Origin: Kiloniellales bacterium
Lineage (GTDB): Bacteria > Pseudomonadota > Alphaproteobacteria > Kiloniellales > JAKSBE01
Length of the DNA stretch: 64,000 nt
Direction: 5' to 3'
Assembly (NCBI GenBank): GCA_030066685.1
Contig: JASJBF010000054.1
Location: forward strand, 1-64,000
The translations under genes were made by a program, and so were the position numbers. Of this stretch, positions 1-8,937 are shown in pieces; position 1 is the stretch's first letter; each line of letters begins with the position of its first letter. The notes below the pieces were generated by a model. It searched no databases. It saw only the letters and a list, made by a program, of their open reading frames with translations, and was not told where the DNA came from.

Positions 1-453
1 GGGTGATCCCGGCTCGGACCCAGACCTTGAGAGCCGATTTCTGCGGCCTCATGGCCGTCACCCCCTCCTGTATCCTCCCCCATCAAGGGGGAGGAGGCGC
101 ATGACCCGGCCTGCTCCGATTTGAACCGGACAGCCATGGATCAAGTCCGGCCATGACAGCTGGGAAGAAGGTTGTCGAGCGGGCGATATTCGGTCCAGAC
201 GTCCTCCTGAGGCTGTTCGGGGCCCCGCCGGGTGGGCTTCCGGGGCGGCCGGCAGGATCGGAAGGCCGTTCGCGCCTATGCCCCAGGGCGCAGCACAAAC
301 GCCCTTATGGGCCATGAGAAGTATTGTAACTAAGCTGTTTAGGTTAACTTCTTAATCATATATTCGTCCGATACTCCCACCGCAGTTTCACGGCGCAGGC
401 GCGCTCGCAGGTAGCGCTCCGCCGGCTACACGATGAAACCTAGGTGGCCTCGG
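1..453. other. Intergenic region with palindromic elements
   Basis: No convincing gene is seen here. The stretch holds a perfect 8-bp hairpin (positions 74-81 pairing with 87-94) and a separate palindromic stretch at 128-158. The latter resembles the short GGCCGGACTTGATCC-type palindromes scattered between genes in many alphaproteobacteria; that resemblance is from memory, not from a search. From about 315 the DNA becomes AT-rich and probably carries the promoter of the following membrane-protein gene. Two overlapping minus-strand reading frames of 71-85 codons at 58-315 are arginine/proline/glycine-rich and look like GC-driven chance frames. Confidence 0.5.
74..94. repeat. Perfect 8-bp intergenic hairpin
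   Basis: CCTCCCCC at 74-81 pairs perfectly with GGGGGAGG at 87-94 around a 5-nt loop. A near relative with the same CTCCCCC/GGGGGAG arms is found at 52555-52572 between two transporter genes, so this is probably one member of a dispersed hairpin class. There is no T-tract, so a terminator role is not supported. Confidence 0.55.
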
Positions 454-1530
454 ATGACCGACATTCAGACAATCCTCCTGAGCCAGCTGAACCGGCACCT
501 GGTCGGTAGCGAGCTGGCCAAGGACATCGACGATGTCCTTGTCGACCGCTTCGGCGCGGCGAAGCAGGAGTACCGCAGCATCCCGAAGGAAGAGCTCGAC
601 GGCGACGTCGAGGAGAAGCGCGTCGAGCTCCTGAACAGGATCTCGATGCTGCAGAGCCAGACCTTCTTCAAGGTCAGCAAGGACGACGCGCTGACCCGGA
701 TGATCCCCAACCTCCTGATCCCCTACCTGATCGATCAGGGGGCGGCGGCCTACGAGGCGCGCAGCCTCCAGGACCTGACCATGCTGGACCACAACCTCCA
801 GCAGTTCCAGAAGGTCCTGGACCAGGCGATCAAGCGCAGCCACGGCCGCCAGTCGTCGCGGCGCTACGGCGTGCTGGGCACGACCCTGGGCCTGATCGGC
901 ACGGTCGCCCTGGTGATCTGGGCGCATCGCGCCGGCCTCGACATGAACTGGACCATTCCGATCTTCTCGGTGCCGGTGCCGATCGTGCTGTGGAGCCTGG
1001 TCGGCTCCCTGGCGGCGATGTTCTACCGCTTCAACACCTCCTCCGAGACCGAGGATCCGCTGCGCCTGCTGCTGACCCGGCCGGTCTTCGGCGTCGGCAT
1101 GGGCATGATCGTCTACTTCCTGATCGCCAGCTTCCTGGTGCCCGAGATCGCCGCGCTCAGCCTGGGCACCCACAAGGCCATGTGGGTGGTCGCCTTCCTG
1201 GCCGGCTTCAGCGACCGCTTCATCGACTTCACCTTCAAGCTGATCGTCGGCTCGCTCGGCCGCCTGACCAAGACCGACGCCGACCAGGCCGCCGAGGGCC
1301 TGGGTGGCGACAGCGCGCGCCGGACCATGGAGCTCCTGGAGGAGATGTCCTGGGGCCGCCATTCGATTCCCGACCGCGCCGGCATGCCGGAGCGCCGCCG
1401 GGCCCCCTCGGAGCGCGCTGCCCACGGCGCCGGACCGCGCGCCGCCGGCGACGGCGACGCTGCGGCCGGGGTCACGCCGCCGGTCGACGACGCCCGCACG
1501 AGGGGCGGTAAGGACGCGCCCCGGAACTGA
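454..1530 (+). CDS. Conserved-type multi-pass membrane protein, function unknown
   Basis: I do not recognise a named family. An ATG at 433 is also in frame; the internal ATG at 454 is preferred because the protein then opens with a plausible cytoplasmic sequence. The N-terminal ~130 residues are soluble, charged and probably helical. Three to four hydrophobic segments follow, at roughly residues 140-158, 168-190, 210-234 and 240-256 of the 358-residue product. The loop GSLAAMFYRF and the segment ending FLAGFSDRF are the most motif-like parts. After about residue 275 the tail is Arg/Ala/Pro-rich and looks disordered. A strong terminator lies 64 bp downstream, so the gene is probably monocistronic. 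Confidence 0.75.
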   Translation: MTDIQTILLSQLNRHLVGSELAKDIDDVLVDRFGAAKQEYRSIPKEELDGDVEEKRVELLNRISMLQSQTFFKVSKDDALTRMIPNLLIPYLIDQGAAAYEARSLQDLTMLDHNLQQFQKVLDQAIKRSHGRQSSRRYGVLGTTLGLIGTVALVIWAHRAGLDMNWTIPIFSVPVPIVLWSLVGSLAAMFYRFNTSSETEDPLRLLLTRPVFGVGMGMIVYFLIASFLVPEIAALSLGTHKAMWVVAFLAGFSDRFIDFTFKLIVGSLGRLTKTDADQAAEGLGGDSARRTMELLEEMSWGRHSIPDRAGMPERRRAPSERAAHGAGPRAAGDGDAAAGVTPPVDDARTRGGKDAPRN

Positions 1531-1593
1531 GGAGCAGGTACCGAGGCCGCGGTCCTCGATCGAGATCCGCACGACCCTCCCGCCACCGAAGCT

Positions 1594-1625
1594 GGCCCCC
1601 GTCACGAAGCGGGGGCCTCTTTTTT
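1594..1625 (+). terminator. Rho-independent terminator
   Basis: GGCCCCCG (1594-1601) pairs with CGGGGGCC (1610-1617) around an 8-nt loop and is followed by TCTTTTTT. It sits just past the end of the membrane-protein gene and separates it from the convergent zinc-peptidase gene. Confidence 0.9.
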
Positions 1626-1653
1626 GCGTTCGGGCCGAACCGGGCCCGCCACC

Positions 1654-2334
1654 TCACCGCAGGTAGCGGATCCACTGCCAGAGGTTGAGCAACGAGGCCA
1701 GGGAGCCGGCGACGTAGGTCAGGGCGGCGGCGCGCAGGATGCGTCGGGCCGCCGGCAGGTCGCGCTTGGGCAGGTAGCCGCCCCGGTCAAGGATTGGCAG
1801 GGCGCGTGCAAAGGAGGCGTTGAACTCGACCGGCAGGGTCGCCAGGTGGACCACGACCGCGCTGGCCATGGACAGGACCCCGATGCCGATGACGCCCAGG
1901 GTCAGCAGGGGCGAGCGGCTGATCAGGCCCCAGAAGGGCGAGGTCAGGGCGATCACCGAGCCCAGTCGCTGGAACAGGGCGGTCGCCTTGACCAGGCGGT
2001 GGCGGTTGACCAGCGGGGCGTAGGCGTCGCGGTGCTGCAGGGCGTGGCCGACCTCGTGGGCGGCCACGACCACCGCGGTCAGCGAGCGGCCGTTATGGTT
2101 CGGCTCGGTCAGGCGCACGACGCGGTCCGAGGGGTCGTAGTGGTCGCCGAGGGCGGTGACCTCGACCCCGACCCCCTGCAGGCCGGCCTCGTCCAGCAGG
2201 TGGCGCGCCAGCTCGCCGCCGGTGCCCGGAAAGTCCTTGCGGTCGTGGGCGTGGCGCGCCATGACCGCCTTGGCCCAGAGGCTGGGCCCGAAGACCACGG
2301 CCAGCACCAGCAGTATGAGCAACAGGTAAGGCAC
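1654..2334 (-). CDS. YugP-type zinc metallopeptidase
   Basis: Membrane-bound putative zinc protease of the neutral zinc metallopeptidase 2 (YugP) family. The 226-residue product starts with a hydrophobic segment (residues ~2-17). It carries the zinc-binding HEVGH motif at residues 93-97 in the context AAHEVGHALQ, and has further membrane segments around 120-165 and at the C-terminus. Length and order (N-terminal anchor, HExxH, C-terminal helices) match the family. The start is GTG at 2334 with an AAGGA stretch about 10 nt upstream. It lies downstream of the cyclase gene and pckA on the same strand, which may be a loose operon. Its substrate is unknown. Confidence 0.88.
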   Translation of the reverse strand: MPYLLLILLVLAVVFGPSLWAKAVMARHAHDRKDFPGTGGELARHLLDEAGLQGVGVEVTALGDHYDPSDRVVRLTEPNHNGRSLTAVVVAAHEVGHALQHRDAYAPLVNRHRLVKATALFQRLGSVIALTSPFWGLISRSPLLTLGVIGIGVLSMASAVVVHLATLPVEFNASFARALPILDRGGYLPKRDLPAARRILRAAALTYVAGSLASLLNLWQWIRYLR

Positions 2335-2420
2335 CCGGCAGAATCCTTAAGGGACGAGGCTGCTTCCGTCCTCTGAGATTGGAAGCCGATACCGGGATTG
2401 GAAGAGCGCCAGGGGCTCTA

Positions 2421-3650
2421 TCAGCGCTCGGCCTGCTCGGTCAGCAGGGTGAAGAGCTCCTGGGGCTGGCGGACGCCGCGCAGGGCGTAGCGGCCGAGCG
2501 AGACCAGGCGGCTGGCGTCGCCGCAGCCGGCCGCCGCCGCGAAGGCGGCGGAGACCACGACGGTCTGGTCCAGGGCCCGCGACATGGCTTCGATCCGGGC
2601 GACCTCGTTGACGGCGGGCCCGACCACCGTGAAGTCCAGGCGGTCGCGTGAACCGATGTTGCCGAACTCGACCTCGCCCAGGTGCAAGCCGAGGCCGAAG
2701 TCGGCCCAGGGCAGGCCCTGGCGCTCCCGGCCCTCGCGCAGGGCCTCGCAGCGCTCGGCCGTGGCCGCGGCGGCGTTGAGGGCCGCGCAGCAGTTGGCCT
2801 CGTCGTCCGCGGCCTCCGAGAACATCGCCAGGAAGCCGTCGCCGGTGAACTTCAGGACCTCGCCGCCGAACTCGTGGACCGTGTTGACCATGCACTCGAA
2901 GTAGTCGTGCATCATGCCGAGCAGGCGGTCGCGTGGCTGGCTGTCCGAGATCTTGGTGAAGCCGCGCAGGTCGCAGTACCAGAGCACCGCGCGCAGGGTC
3001 TCGCCGCCGCCGCGCTTGACGCTGCCGGTCAGCACCCGGCGCCCGGCGGCGCGGCCCAGGTAGGCGGTCACCACGCTCTCGAAGGCGCGCTGGGTGGCAC
3101 CGCGGTTGATCGCCAGGGCCAGGGCCGGGAAGAGCGCGTCCAGGGCGGCGATCTCGGCGTCGCGGAAGCCCTCGGGCCGGTCGGTGACCCAGGAGGAGAT
3201 CAGCCGGTTTGTCGGCCCCGGACGGGCCTCTTCGCCGAAGCGGATCTGAAGGGCGTAGTAGTCGCTGGCGCCCTGCTCGCGGAAGCCGTCCAGGAGGGGA
3301 AAGCGGGTCGGCTGGTTGCTCTCCCAGAGCCGCTCGCGCAGGCGCATCACGTCGTGCCGCCACATGTAGGCGAAGGGAATGGCGTCGAGCTCTTCCTCTG
3401 TCGCGCCCGACTCCCCGCGCAGCCAGCCGTCTTCCTCCACTTCCTCGGCGTCCTTGCGCCAGATGTAGAGGTAGCCCTCGATGATCGGATGCAGGGTCGG
3501 CTGAGAGATGTTGACCCGCCAGAGCTGGAAGCCGGTCTCCGTCAGTCGGCGGCAAAAGCCCTCGAGCAGCATCTGAGCGCTGCGGCCGCCGAGGGCCTCG
3601 CCGATGATCCAGTCTTCGATCTCCAGGCGTTGCTCCGCCTGCATGGGCAT
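2421..3650 (-). CDS. Class III adenylate cyclase with N-terminal sensor region
   Basis: Makes cyclic AMP from ATP (family inference). The N-terminal ~200 residues have no transmembrane segment and resemble a GAF-like sensory region. The catalytic domain starts near residue 220. The two metal-binding aspartates are visible as D227 (YCDLRG) and D271 (GDGF). The adenine-selecting pair is Lys267 (VLKFTG) and the Asp of LDFTVVG. NEVAR supplies the transition-state Asn and Arg. All canonical residues are present, so activity is expected. The start at 3650 has GGAAGG about 5 nt upstream; a second ATG two codons in is possible. It lies 52 bp downstream of pckA on the same strand. Confidence 0.9.
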   Translation of the reverse strand: MPMQAEQRLEIEDWIIGEALGGRSAQMLLEGFCRRLTETGFQLWRVNISQPTLHPIIEGYLYIWRKDAEEVEEDGWLRGESGATEEELDAIPFAYMWRHDVMRLRERLWESNQPTRFPLLDGFREQGASDYYALQIRFGEEARPGPTNRLISSWVTDRPEGFRDAEIAALDALFPALALAINRGATQRAFESVVTAYLGRAAGRRVLTGSVKRGGGETLRAVLWYCDLRGFTKISDSQPRDRLLGMMHDYFECMVNTVHEFGGEVLKFTGDGFLAMFSEAADDEANCCAALNAAAATAERCEALREGRERQGLPWADFGLGLHLGEVEFGNIGSRDRLDFTVVGPAVNEVARIEAMSRALDQTVVVSAAFAAAAGCGDASRLVSLGRYALRGVRQPQELFTLLTEQAER

Positions 3651-3702
3651 CGGCCTTCCGTGTTCTCGGCCGTGCGGCGGGCTCCGCCCCTTGGGCTGAA
3701 AG

Positions 3703-5313
<1,611 letters not shown>

Positions 5314-5734
5314 GGCGGTCTACTCCCTAGTTGGCCCTGCCGGCCGGCCCTCGGCGCCTTGCGCGCTCTCGGCGGCCGCGTTCCCCTGGCGCAGTTCTAG
5401 GCGCCCAGCCGGGGCGGCGCAAGCCGTTGCGGCGGCCTTTCGGAGGCCAGAGCGAACTGGGGTGTCGGGGGCTTGGAGTCCATGATAATAGGATAAAAAT
5501 CTTACGGCGTCGCCGCTGCCGGCGCGGCCAGGGCGCGGCGCCTCGAAAGGAAAAAGCTCGCTTCCCGCCTGGACGAACAAAATATAACTTAGTATATATG
5601 CCGATATTATTTGTATTCAATTTCACCCTGTCTTAACGACATAAGATTACATTGAGTGAAATACCTCACAGATAAGCCGGATAGTTGAGGTTGCGGTTTC
5701 TTTCCTAGCATGGATCAGTCAAGCGGAGGATAGG
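5314..5734. promoter_or_regulatory. Divergent promoter region between pckA and a PDC-protein gene
   Basis: No gene is supported here. The pckA-proximal half is GC-rich; the part at about 5575-5700 is strikingly AT-rich for this genome and probably holds the promoter of the downstream secreted PDC protein. CTTAACGAC at 5632-5640 recurs exactly at 6472-6480 upstream of the paralogous gene. A ribosome binding site, GGAGGATAGG, immediately precedes the ATG at 5735. Confidence 0.5.
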
Positions 5735-6334
5735 ATGAAGAAATCACGGAACGCCGCCATCGTTGCCGCCTTTGCCTGCGGGCTTCTGGCCGCTCCGGCC
5801 CTGGCAGTGGACCCCCACCTCGTGCCGGCCCGCGATTTCGCCGCGGCCTCGGTGGCGAACTGGCTGAACGATCCGGTGATCCTGCGCAGCATCAAGGCGC
5901 ACAACGCCCGCCATGCCGAGCTGTCCCGTGGTGAAATCGAGGCGCTCGACATCCAGTGGCGCCTGGAGACCGCCGCCGCCGATCGGCCCCTGATCGACAG
6001 TGTCCTGCAGAGCCAGCTGTCGAAGTGCCTGATGTACCTCAGGAAGGCGGCCGGCGGCCGGGTGACCGAGATTCTGGTCATGGATGCCTACGGCATGATC
6101 GTGGGCGTGGACCATGCCAATTCCGACTACTGGCAGGGCGACGAGGACAAGTGGCGCAAGACCTATCTCGCCGGCCCCGGCGCGGTCTTCGTGGACGATG
6201 TCGAGCACGACCCCTCCACCGACGCCTTCCAGTCGGAGGTCAGCTTTGCGATCACCGACCCGGAAAGCGGCGAGGTGATCGGTTCGATCACCCTGGGCAT
6301 CGACGTCGACAGTCTGACGCAGAACGAAACTTGA
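5735..6334 (+). CDS. Secreted stand-alone PDC (Cache-like) sensor domain protein
   Basis: The 199-residue product has a signal peptide (basic start, hydrophobic core, AxA-type cleavage after about residue 24). The rest is a single extracytoplasmic PDC-like domain. It resembles the periplasmic ligand-binding part of histidine kinases and chemoreceptors, but there is no transmembrane anchor after the signal and no output domain. Blocks shared with its downstream paralogue include DIQWR, SDYWQGDEDKW, VFVD-VEHD-STD-FQS and GEVIGSIT. The start has GGAGG 6 nt upstream. A strong hairpin follows the gene. It probably acts in the periplasm as a ligand-binding protein; partner and ligand are not evident. 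Confidence 0.82.
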   Translation: MKKSRNAAIVAAFACGLLAAPALAVDPHLVPARDFAAASVANWLNDPVILRSIKAHNARHAELSRGEIEALDIQWRLETAAADRPLIDSVLQSQLSKCLMYLRKAAGGRVTEILVMDAYGMIVGVDHANSDYWQGDEDKWRKTYLAGPGAVFVDDVEHDPSTDAFQSEVSFAITDPESGEVIGSITLGIDVDSLTQNET

Positions 6335-6341
6335 GGGAGGT

Positions 6342-6387
6342 GGCGCGGGCGGCTCGGCCGGTCCAAACCGCCGGAGCCGCCCGCGCC
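6342..6387. terminator. 14-bp GC-rich hairpin after the first PDC gene
   Basis: The arms 6342-6355 and 6374-6387 are perfect 14-bp inverted repeats with a loop that can itself pair. It lies 8 nt past the stop codon. There is no T-tract, so it may act as an mRNA 3' stabiliser or a weak terminator separating the two PDC genes. Confidence 0.55.
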
Positions 6388-6472
6388 GACCAGCCCTGCC
6401 CTCCGGTGGGCCATGGGCCCCGATTTGCTCGGCAGATCGCGTGGGTGGAATGTGTTCACAGATGGATACAAC

Positions 6473-6487
6473 TTAACGACTCCTTAA
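6473..6487. promoter_or_regulatory. Candidate CtrA-type box TTAA-N7-TTAA
   Basis: TTAA at 6473-6476 and TTAA at 6484-6487 are separated by exactly 7 nt, matching the alphaproteobacterial CtrA consensus TTAA-N7-TTAA. It lies about 100 bp upstream of the second PDC gene. One such match in 64 kb is weak evidence by itself, but GC-rich DNA makes chance TTAA pairs less common. Confidence 0.35.
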
Positions 6488-6526
6488 TAATACTTCGATT
6501 GACTATCGGGAACCAATCCAATTACA

Positions 6527-6548
6527 GGCCATCATTGGTTTGATGGCC
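6527..6548. promoter_or_regulatory. Hairpin in the leader of the second PDC gene
   Basis: GGCCATCA (6527-6534) and TGATGGCC (6541-6548) form a perfect 8-bp stem with a 6-nt loop, ending about 40 nt before the start codon. It could be a leader structure or an operator. Confidence 0.4.
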
Positions 6549-6589
6549 TTCGTCACTTGGAGACTTCCGCGTTCACTGGGGGATTCCCG

Positions 6590-7189
6590 ATGACCCATCC
6601 AATCCGCGGCCTGGTGCTGGCAGGCTGCTTTCTCGGCTTCCTGGCCGGTGCGGCGCAGGCGGCCGAGCAACACGTCGAGCCGATGAAGAACTTCGCCAAG
6701 AACACGGTGCAGCAGTGGATCGGCGAGCCGGTCATGATCAGCGCGATCAAGGCGCAAAACGACCGCTACGCCGACCTCACCCAGTCGCAGATCGACAGCA
6801 TGGACATTCAGTGGCGCACAGAGACGGTGCTGAGCCGCAAGCCGCTGATCAAGCAGGTGTCCGGCAACCCGTTGTCGGCCCGCTTGAAGGAGCTGAAGGC
6901 CGCGACCAAGGGCGTGGTCACCGAGATCTTCGTCATGGACAACCGGGGCATGAACGTCGCGATCAGCGACGTCACCTCGGACTACTGGCAGGGTGACGAG
7001 GACAAGTGGCAGAAGACCTTCCTGGCCGGTGCTGGCACCGTCTTCGTCGACGCGGTCGAGCACGATGCCTCGACCGACAGCTTCCAGTCCCAGCTCAGCA
7101 TGTCGATCGCCGACCCGGCGACCGGAGAGGTGATCGGCGCGATCACCGTCGGCATCAACGTCGACCGCCTGAACGCCGTCGGGCTCTGA
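6590..7189 (+). CDS. Secreted stand-alone PDC sensor domain protein, paralogue
   Basis: Tandem paralogue of the preceding gene, roughly half identical over the mature region. The ATG at 6590 is chosen over an in-frame ATG at 6557 because it gives a clean signal peptide (about 23 residues, ending AQA before AEQHVEP) and has GGGG about 8 nt upstream. The mature part is a single PDC-like domain without membrane anchor or output domain. The most conserved segment is SDYWQGDEDKW followed by VFVDAVEHD. It has its own leader with a hairpin and a TTAA-N7-TTAA box, so it is probably transcribed separately. It converges with the HugZ-like gene. Confidence 0.82.
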   Translation: MTHPIRGLVLAGCFLGFLAGAAQAAEQHVEPMKNFAKNTVQQWIGEPVMISAIKAQNDRYADLTQSQIDSMDIQWRTETVLSRKPLIKQVSGNPLSARLKELKAATKGVVTEIFVMDNRGMNVAISDVTSDYWQGDEDKWQKTFLAGAGTVFVDAVEHDASTDSFQSQLSMSIADPATGEVIGAITVGINVDRLNAVGL

Positions 7190-7211
7190 CGCGTCGGCCG
7201 ATTGTTTCGCG

Positions 7212-7237
7212 GGGCCGCCGCCGAGCCGCGGCGGCCC
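7212..7237. terminator. Hairpin between convergent genes
   Basis: A perfect 10-bp stem (7212-7221 with 7228-7237) with a 6-nt loop sits between the ends of the second PDC gene and the HugZ-like gene. No clear T-tract is seen on either strand; bidirectional transcript-end function is inferred from position. Confidence 0.5.
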
Positions 7238-7260
7238 TGCGGCCCGTCGCCGGCCCGGGC

Positions 7261-7998
7261 TCAGCCCCCGCGCCGCCGGGCCGCCTTGGTCAGGCGAACC
7301 AGCTCGACCCGGCAAGATTCAGCATCGCGCACCGACTTCTCAAAGCGTCCTCGGTCGAGCTTGCGGCCGCGCCTGAGGTCGAAGCCCTCGGGGTCGACCC
7401 CGACCAGCTGCCAGCCTTCGCCGTCCAGCCCCAGGACGCGCCCGGCGATCAGGTCCAGGGCATCCGCGTGGTCCTGGTTCATGTGGGCGATGATGTCGCC
7501 CTCGGCGGCAGCCAGCGCGGCCGGTCCCGCCTCGATCTCCAGCTCCCCGCCCTCCAGCCAGTGGATCCGGCCGAAGCCGGCGACCAGGTGGGCCGCCTCG
7601 GGCTCCACCCTGTAGAGCCGGAAGTCCCCGAAGCCGGCATAGGTCGCCGCAGTGGGGTGCCGGGCCACGAAGCGGTCGAGCAGCGCCGCATCGCGGACCA
7701 CGGCCGCGCGGCCCTGAACCGAGGCGCGTGCCCCGGTCAGCGGCTCCTCCTCCGGCCCGTGGCCGTCGAGCAGAAGCGACACCCGGGGGTCGGCGGCGAT
7801 GTTCTTGCTGTGGTCCGCGAGGTCCGAGAGCAGCAGCAGGGGCGCGCCGCCCTGGTCGCAGGCCATCAGGACCAGCGAGGCGTAGGGCGCCTGCGCGCCG
7901 CCCCGCTGCAGCGTGGTCGCCAGGGCCGCGGTCTCGGCGCGGCGCAGCAGGTCCTTGACGATGGCCCCTGGCCGGGCCTTTGGTTTCGGCTGCTCCAT
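7261..7998 (-). CDS. HugZ-family pyridoxamine 5'-phosphate oxidase-like protein
   Basis: The 245-residue cytoplasmic protein has an N-terminal split-barrel FMN/heme-binding fold (residues ~10-150, including the LLSDLADHSKNI and DPRVSLLL segments). A C-terminal DUF2470-type domain begins at about residue 165, with the segment IAHMNQDHADAL. This two-domain order is typical of HugZ-type heme-utilisation/heme-oxygenase-like proteins. Enzymatic heme degradation is not proven by sequence; general flavin or heme binding is equally possible. It stands alone, convergent with the PDC gene and divergent from chvI, with no other iron-acquisition gene nearby. Confidence 0.85.
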   Translation of the reverse strand: MEQPKPKARPGAIVKDLLRRAETAALATTLQRGGAQAPYASLVLMACDQGGAPLLLLSDLADHSKNIAADPRVSLLLDGHGPEEEPLTGARASVQGRAAVVRDAALLDRFVARHPTAATYAGFGDFRLYRVEPEAAHLVAGFGRIHWLEGGELEIEAGPAALAAAEGDIIAHMNQDHADALDLIAGRVLGLDGEGWQLVGVDPEGFDLRRGRKLDRGRFEKSVRDAESCRVELVRLTKAARRRGG

Positions 7999-8187
7999 AA
8001 GGTTAACAACTGCGCCCGGTCCGGACCGGGGTCAAGGGCCGCCGTCGCCCGGGGGAGGGTCACGCCGGAAAGAGCGCGACAATGCCCCGGGTTTGCCCCA
8101 AAGCGGCCACAGTGCCCGGGCAAGAAGGCCGCTCTGGCAATTCCACCTCGTTCTGCCTACATGCTTTAGCAATAAGAAAGGGCAGCC

Positions 8188-8889
8188 ATGCAGCCAACCA
8201 TCGCCCTGGTCGACGACGACCGCAATATCCTAGCGTCGGTGTCCATCGCCCTGGAAGCGGAGGGCTTCAAGGTGCGGACCTACACCGATGGCTCGGAGGC
8301 CCTGCGGGCCTTTCAGGCGAGCCCTGTGGACCTGGCCATCCTCGACATCAAGATGCCCCGCATGGACGGCATGGAGCTGCTCGGCCATCTGAGGAAGTCC
8401 TCGACCCTGCCGGTGATCTTCCTGACCTCCAAGGACGACGAGGTGGACGAGGTCCTGGGTCTCAGGATGGGCGCCGACGACTACATCACCAAGCCCTTCT
8501 CCCAGCGCCTGCTGATCGAGCGGATCCGCGCCCTGCTGCGGCGCGAGAAGCTCTCGCAGGACGACGGGGCCGAGGTCACCGCGGAAAAGCCCCTGACCCG
8601 CGGCGACCTGATGCTGGACCCGGCGCGCCACCTTTGCACTTGGAAGGCGGAAGCGGTTAATCTCACCGTCACCGAGTTCCTGATTCTCAAGGCGTTGGCC
8701 CAGCGCCCTGGGCACGTCAAGAACCGCGATCAGCTGATGGACGCGGCCTACGGTGAGCACATCTACGTTGACGACCGGACGATCGACAGCCACATCAAAC
8801 GCCTGCGAAAGAAGTTCAAGGTCGTCGACGACGGGTTCTCGCAGATCGAGACGCTCTACGGCGTTGGCTACCGCTACAAGGACGCCTGA
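8188..8889 (+). CDS. chvI: OmpR-family response regulator ChvI
   Basis: Two-component response regulator. The receiver domain (residues 1-120) has the phospho-acceptor D53 in ILDIKMP, the acidic pocket VDDD near the start, and the conserved Lys in ITKPFS. A winged-helix DNA-binding domain occupies the C-terminal ~100 residues, with the [16 protein letters not shown] recognition segment. The product is 233 residues. It is followed 48 bp later by the partner kinase gene. In rhizobia and relatives, ChvI with ChvG controls envelope, acid-stress and carbon-metabolism genes; the neighbouring pckA and PTS genes fit this. AAAGGG precedes the ATG. Confidence 0.96.
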   Translation: MQPTIALVDDDRNILASVSIALEAEGFKVRTYTDGSEALRAFQASPVDLAILDIKMPRMDGMELLGHLRKSSTLPVIFLTSKDDEVDEVLGLRMGADDYITKPFSQRLLIERIRALLRREKLSQDDGAEVTAEKPLTRGDLMLDPARHLCTWKAEAVNLTVTEFLILKALAQRPGHVKNRDQLMDAAYGEHIYVDDRTIDSHIKRLRKKFKVVDDGFSQIETLYGVGYRYKDA

Positions 8890-8937
8890 CCCACAGACGC
8901 CTAAGCCGGGGGCGGCGGCGCGCCGCCTGGAAGGGGG

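Noticed and set aside
388-1605. 405-codon minus-strand frame opposite the first membrane-protein gene
   Set aside because: It is composed of Arg/Gly/Ala/Gln-rich sequence with no domain, and the opposite frame encodes a credible membrane protein with transmembrane pattern and a terminator.
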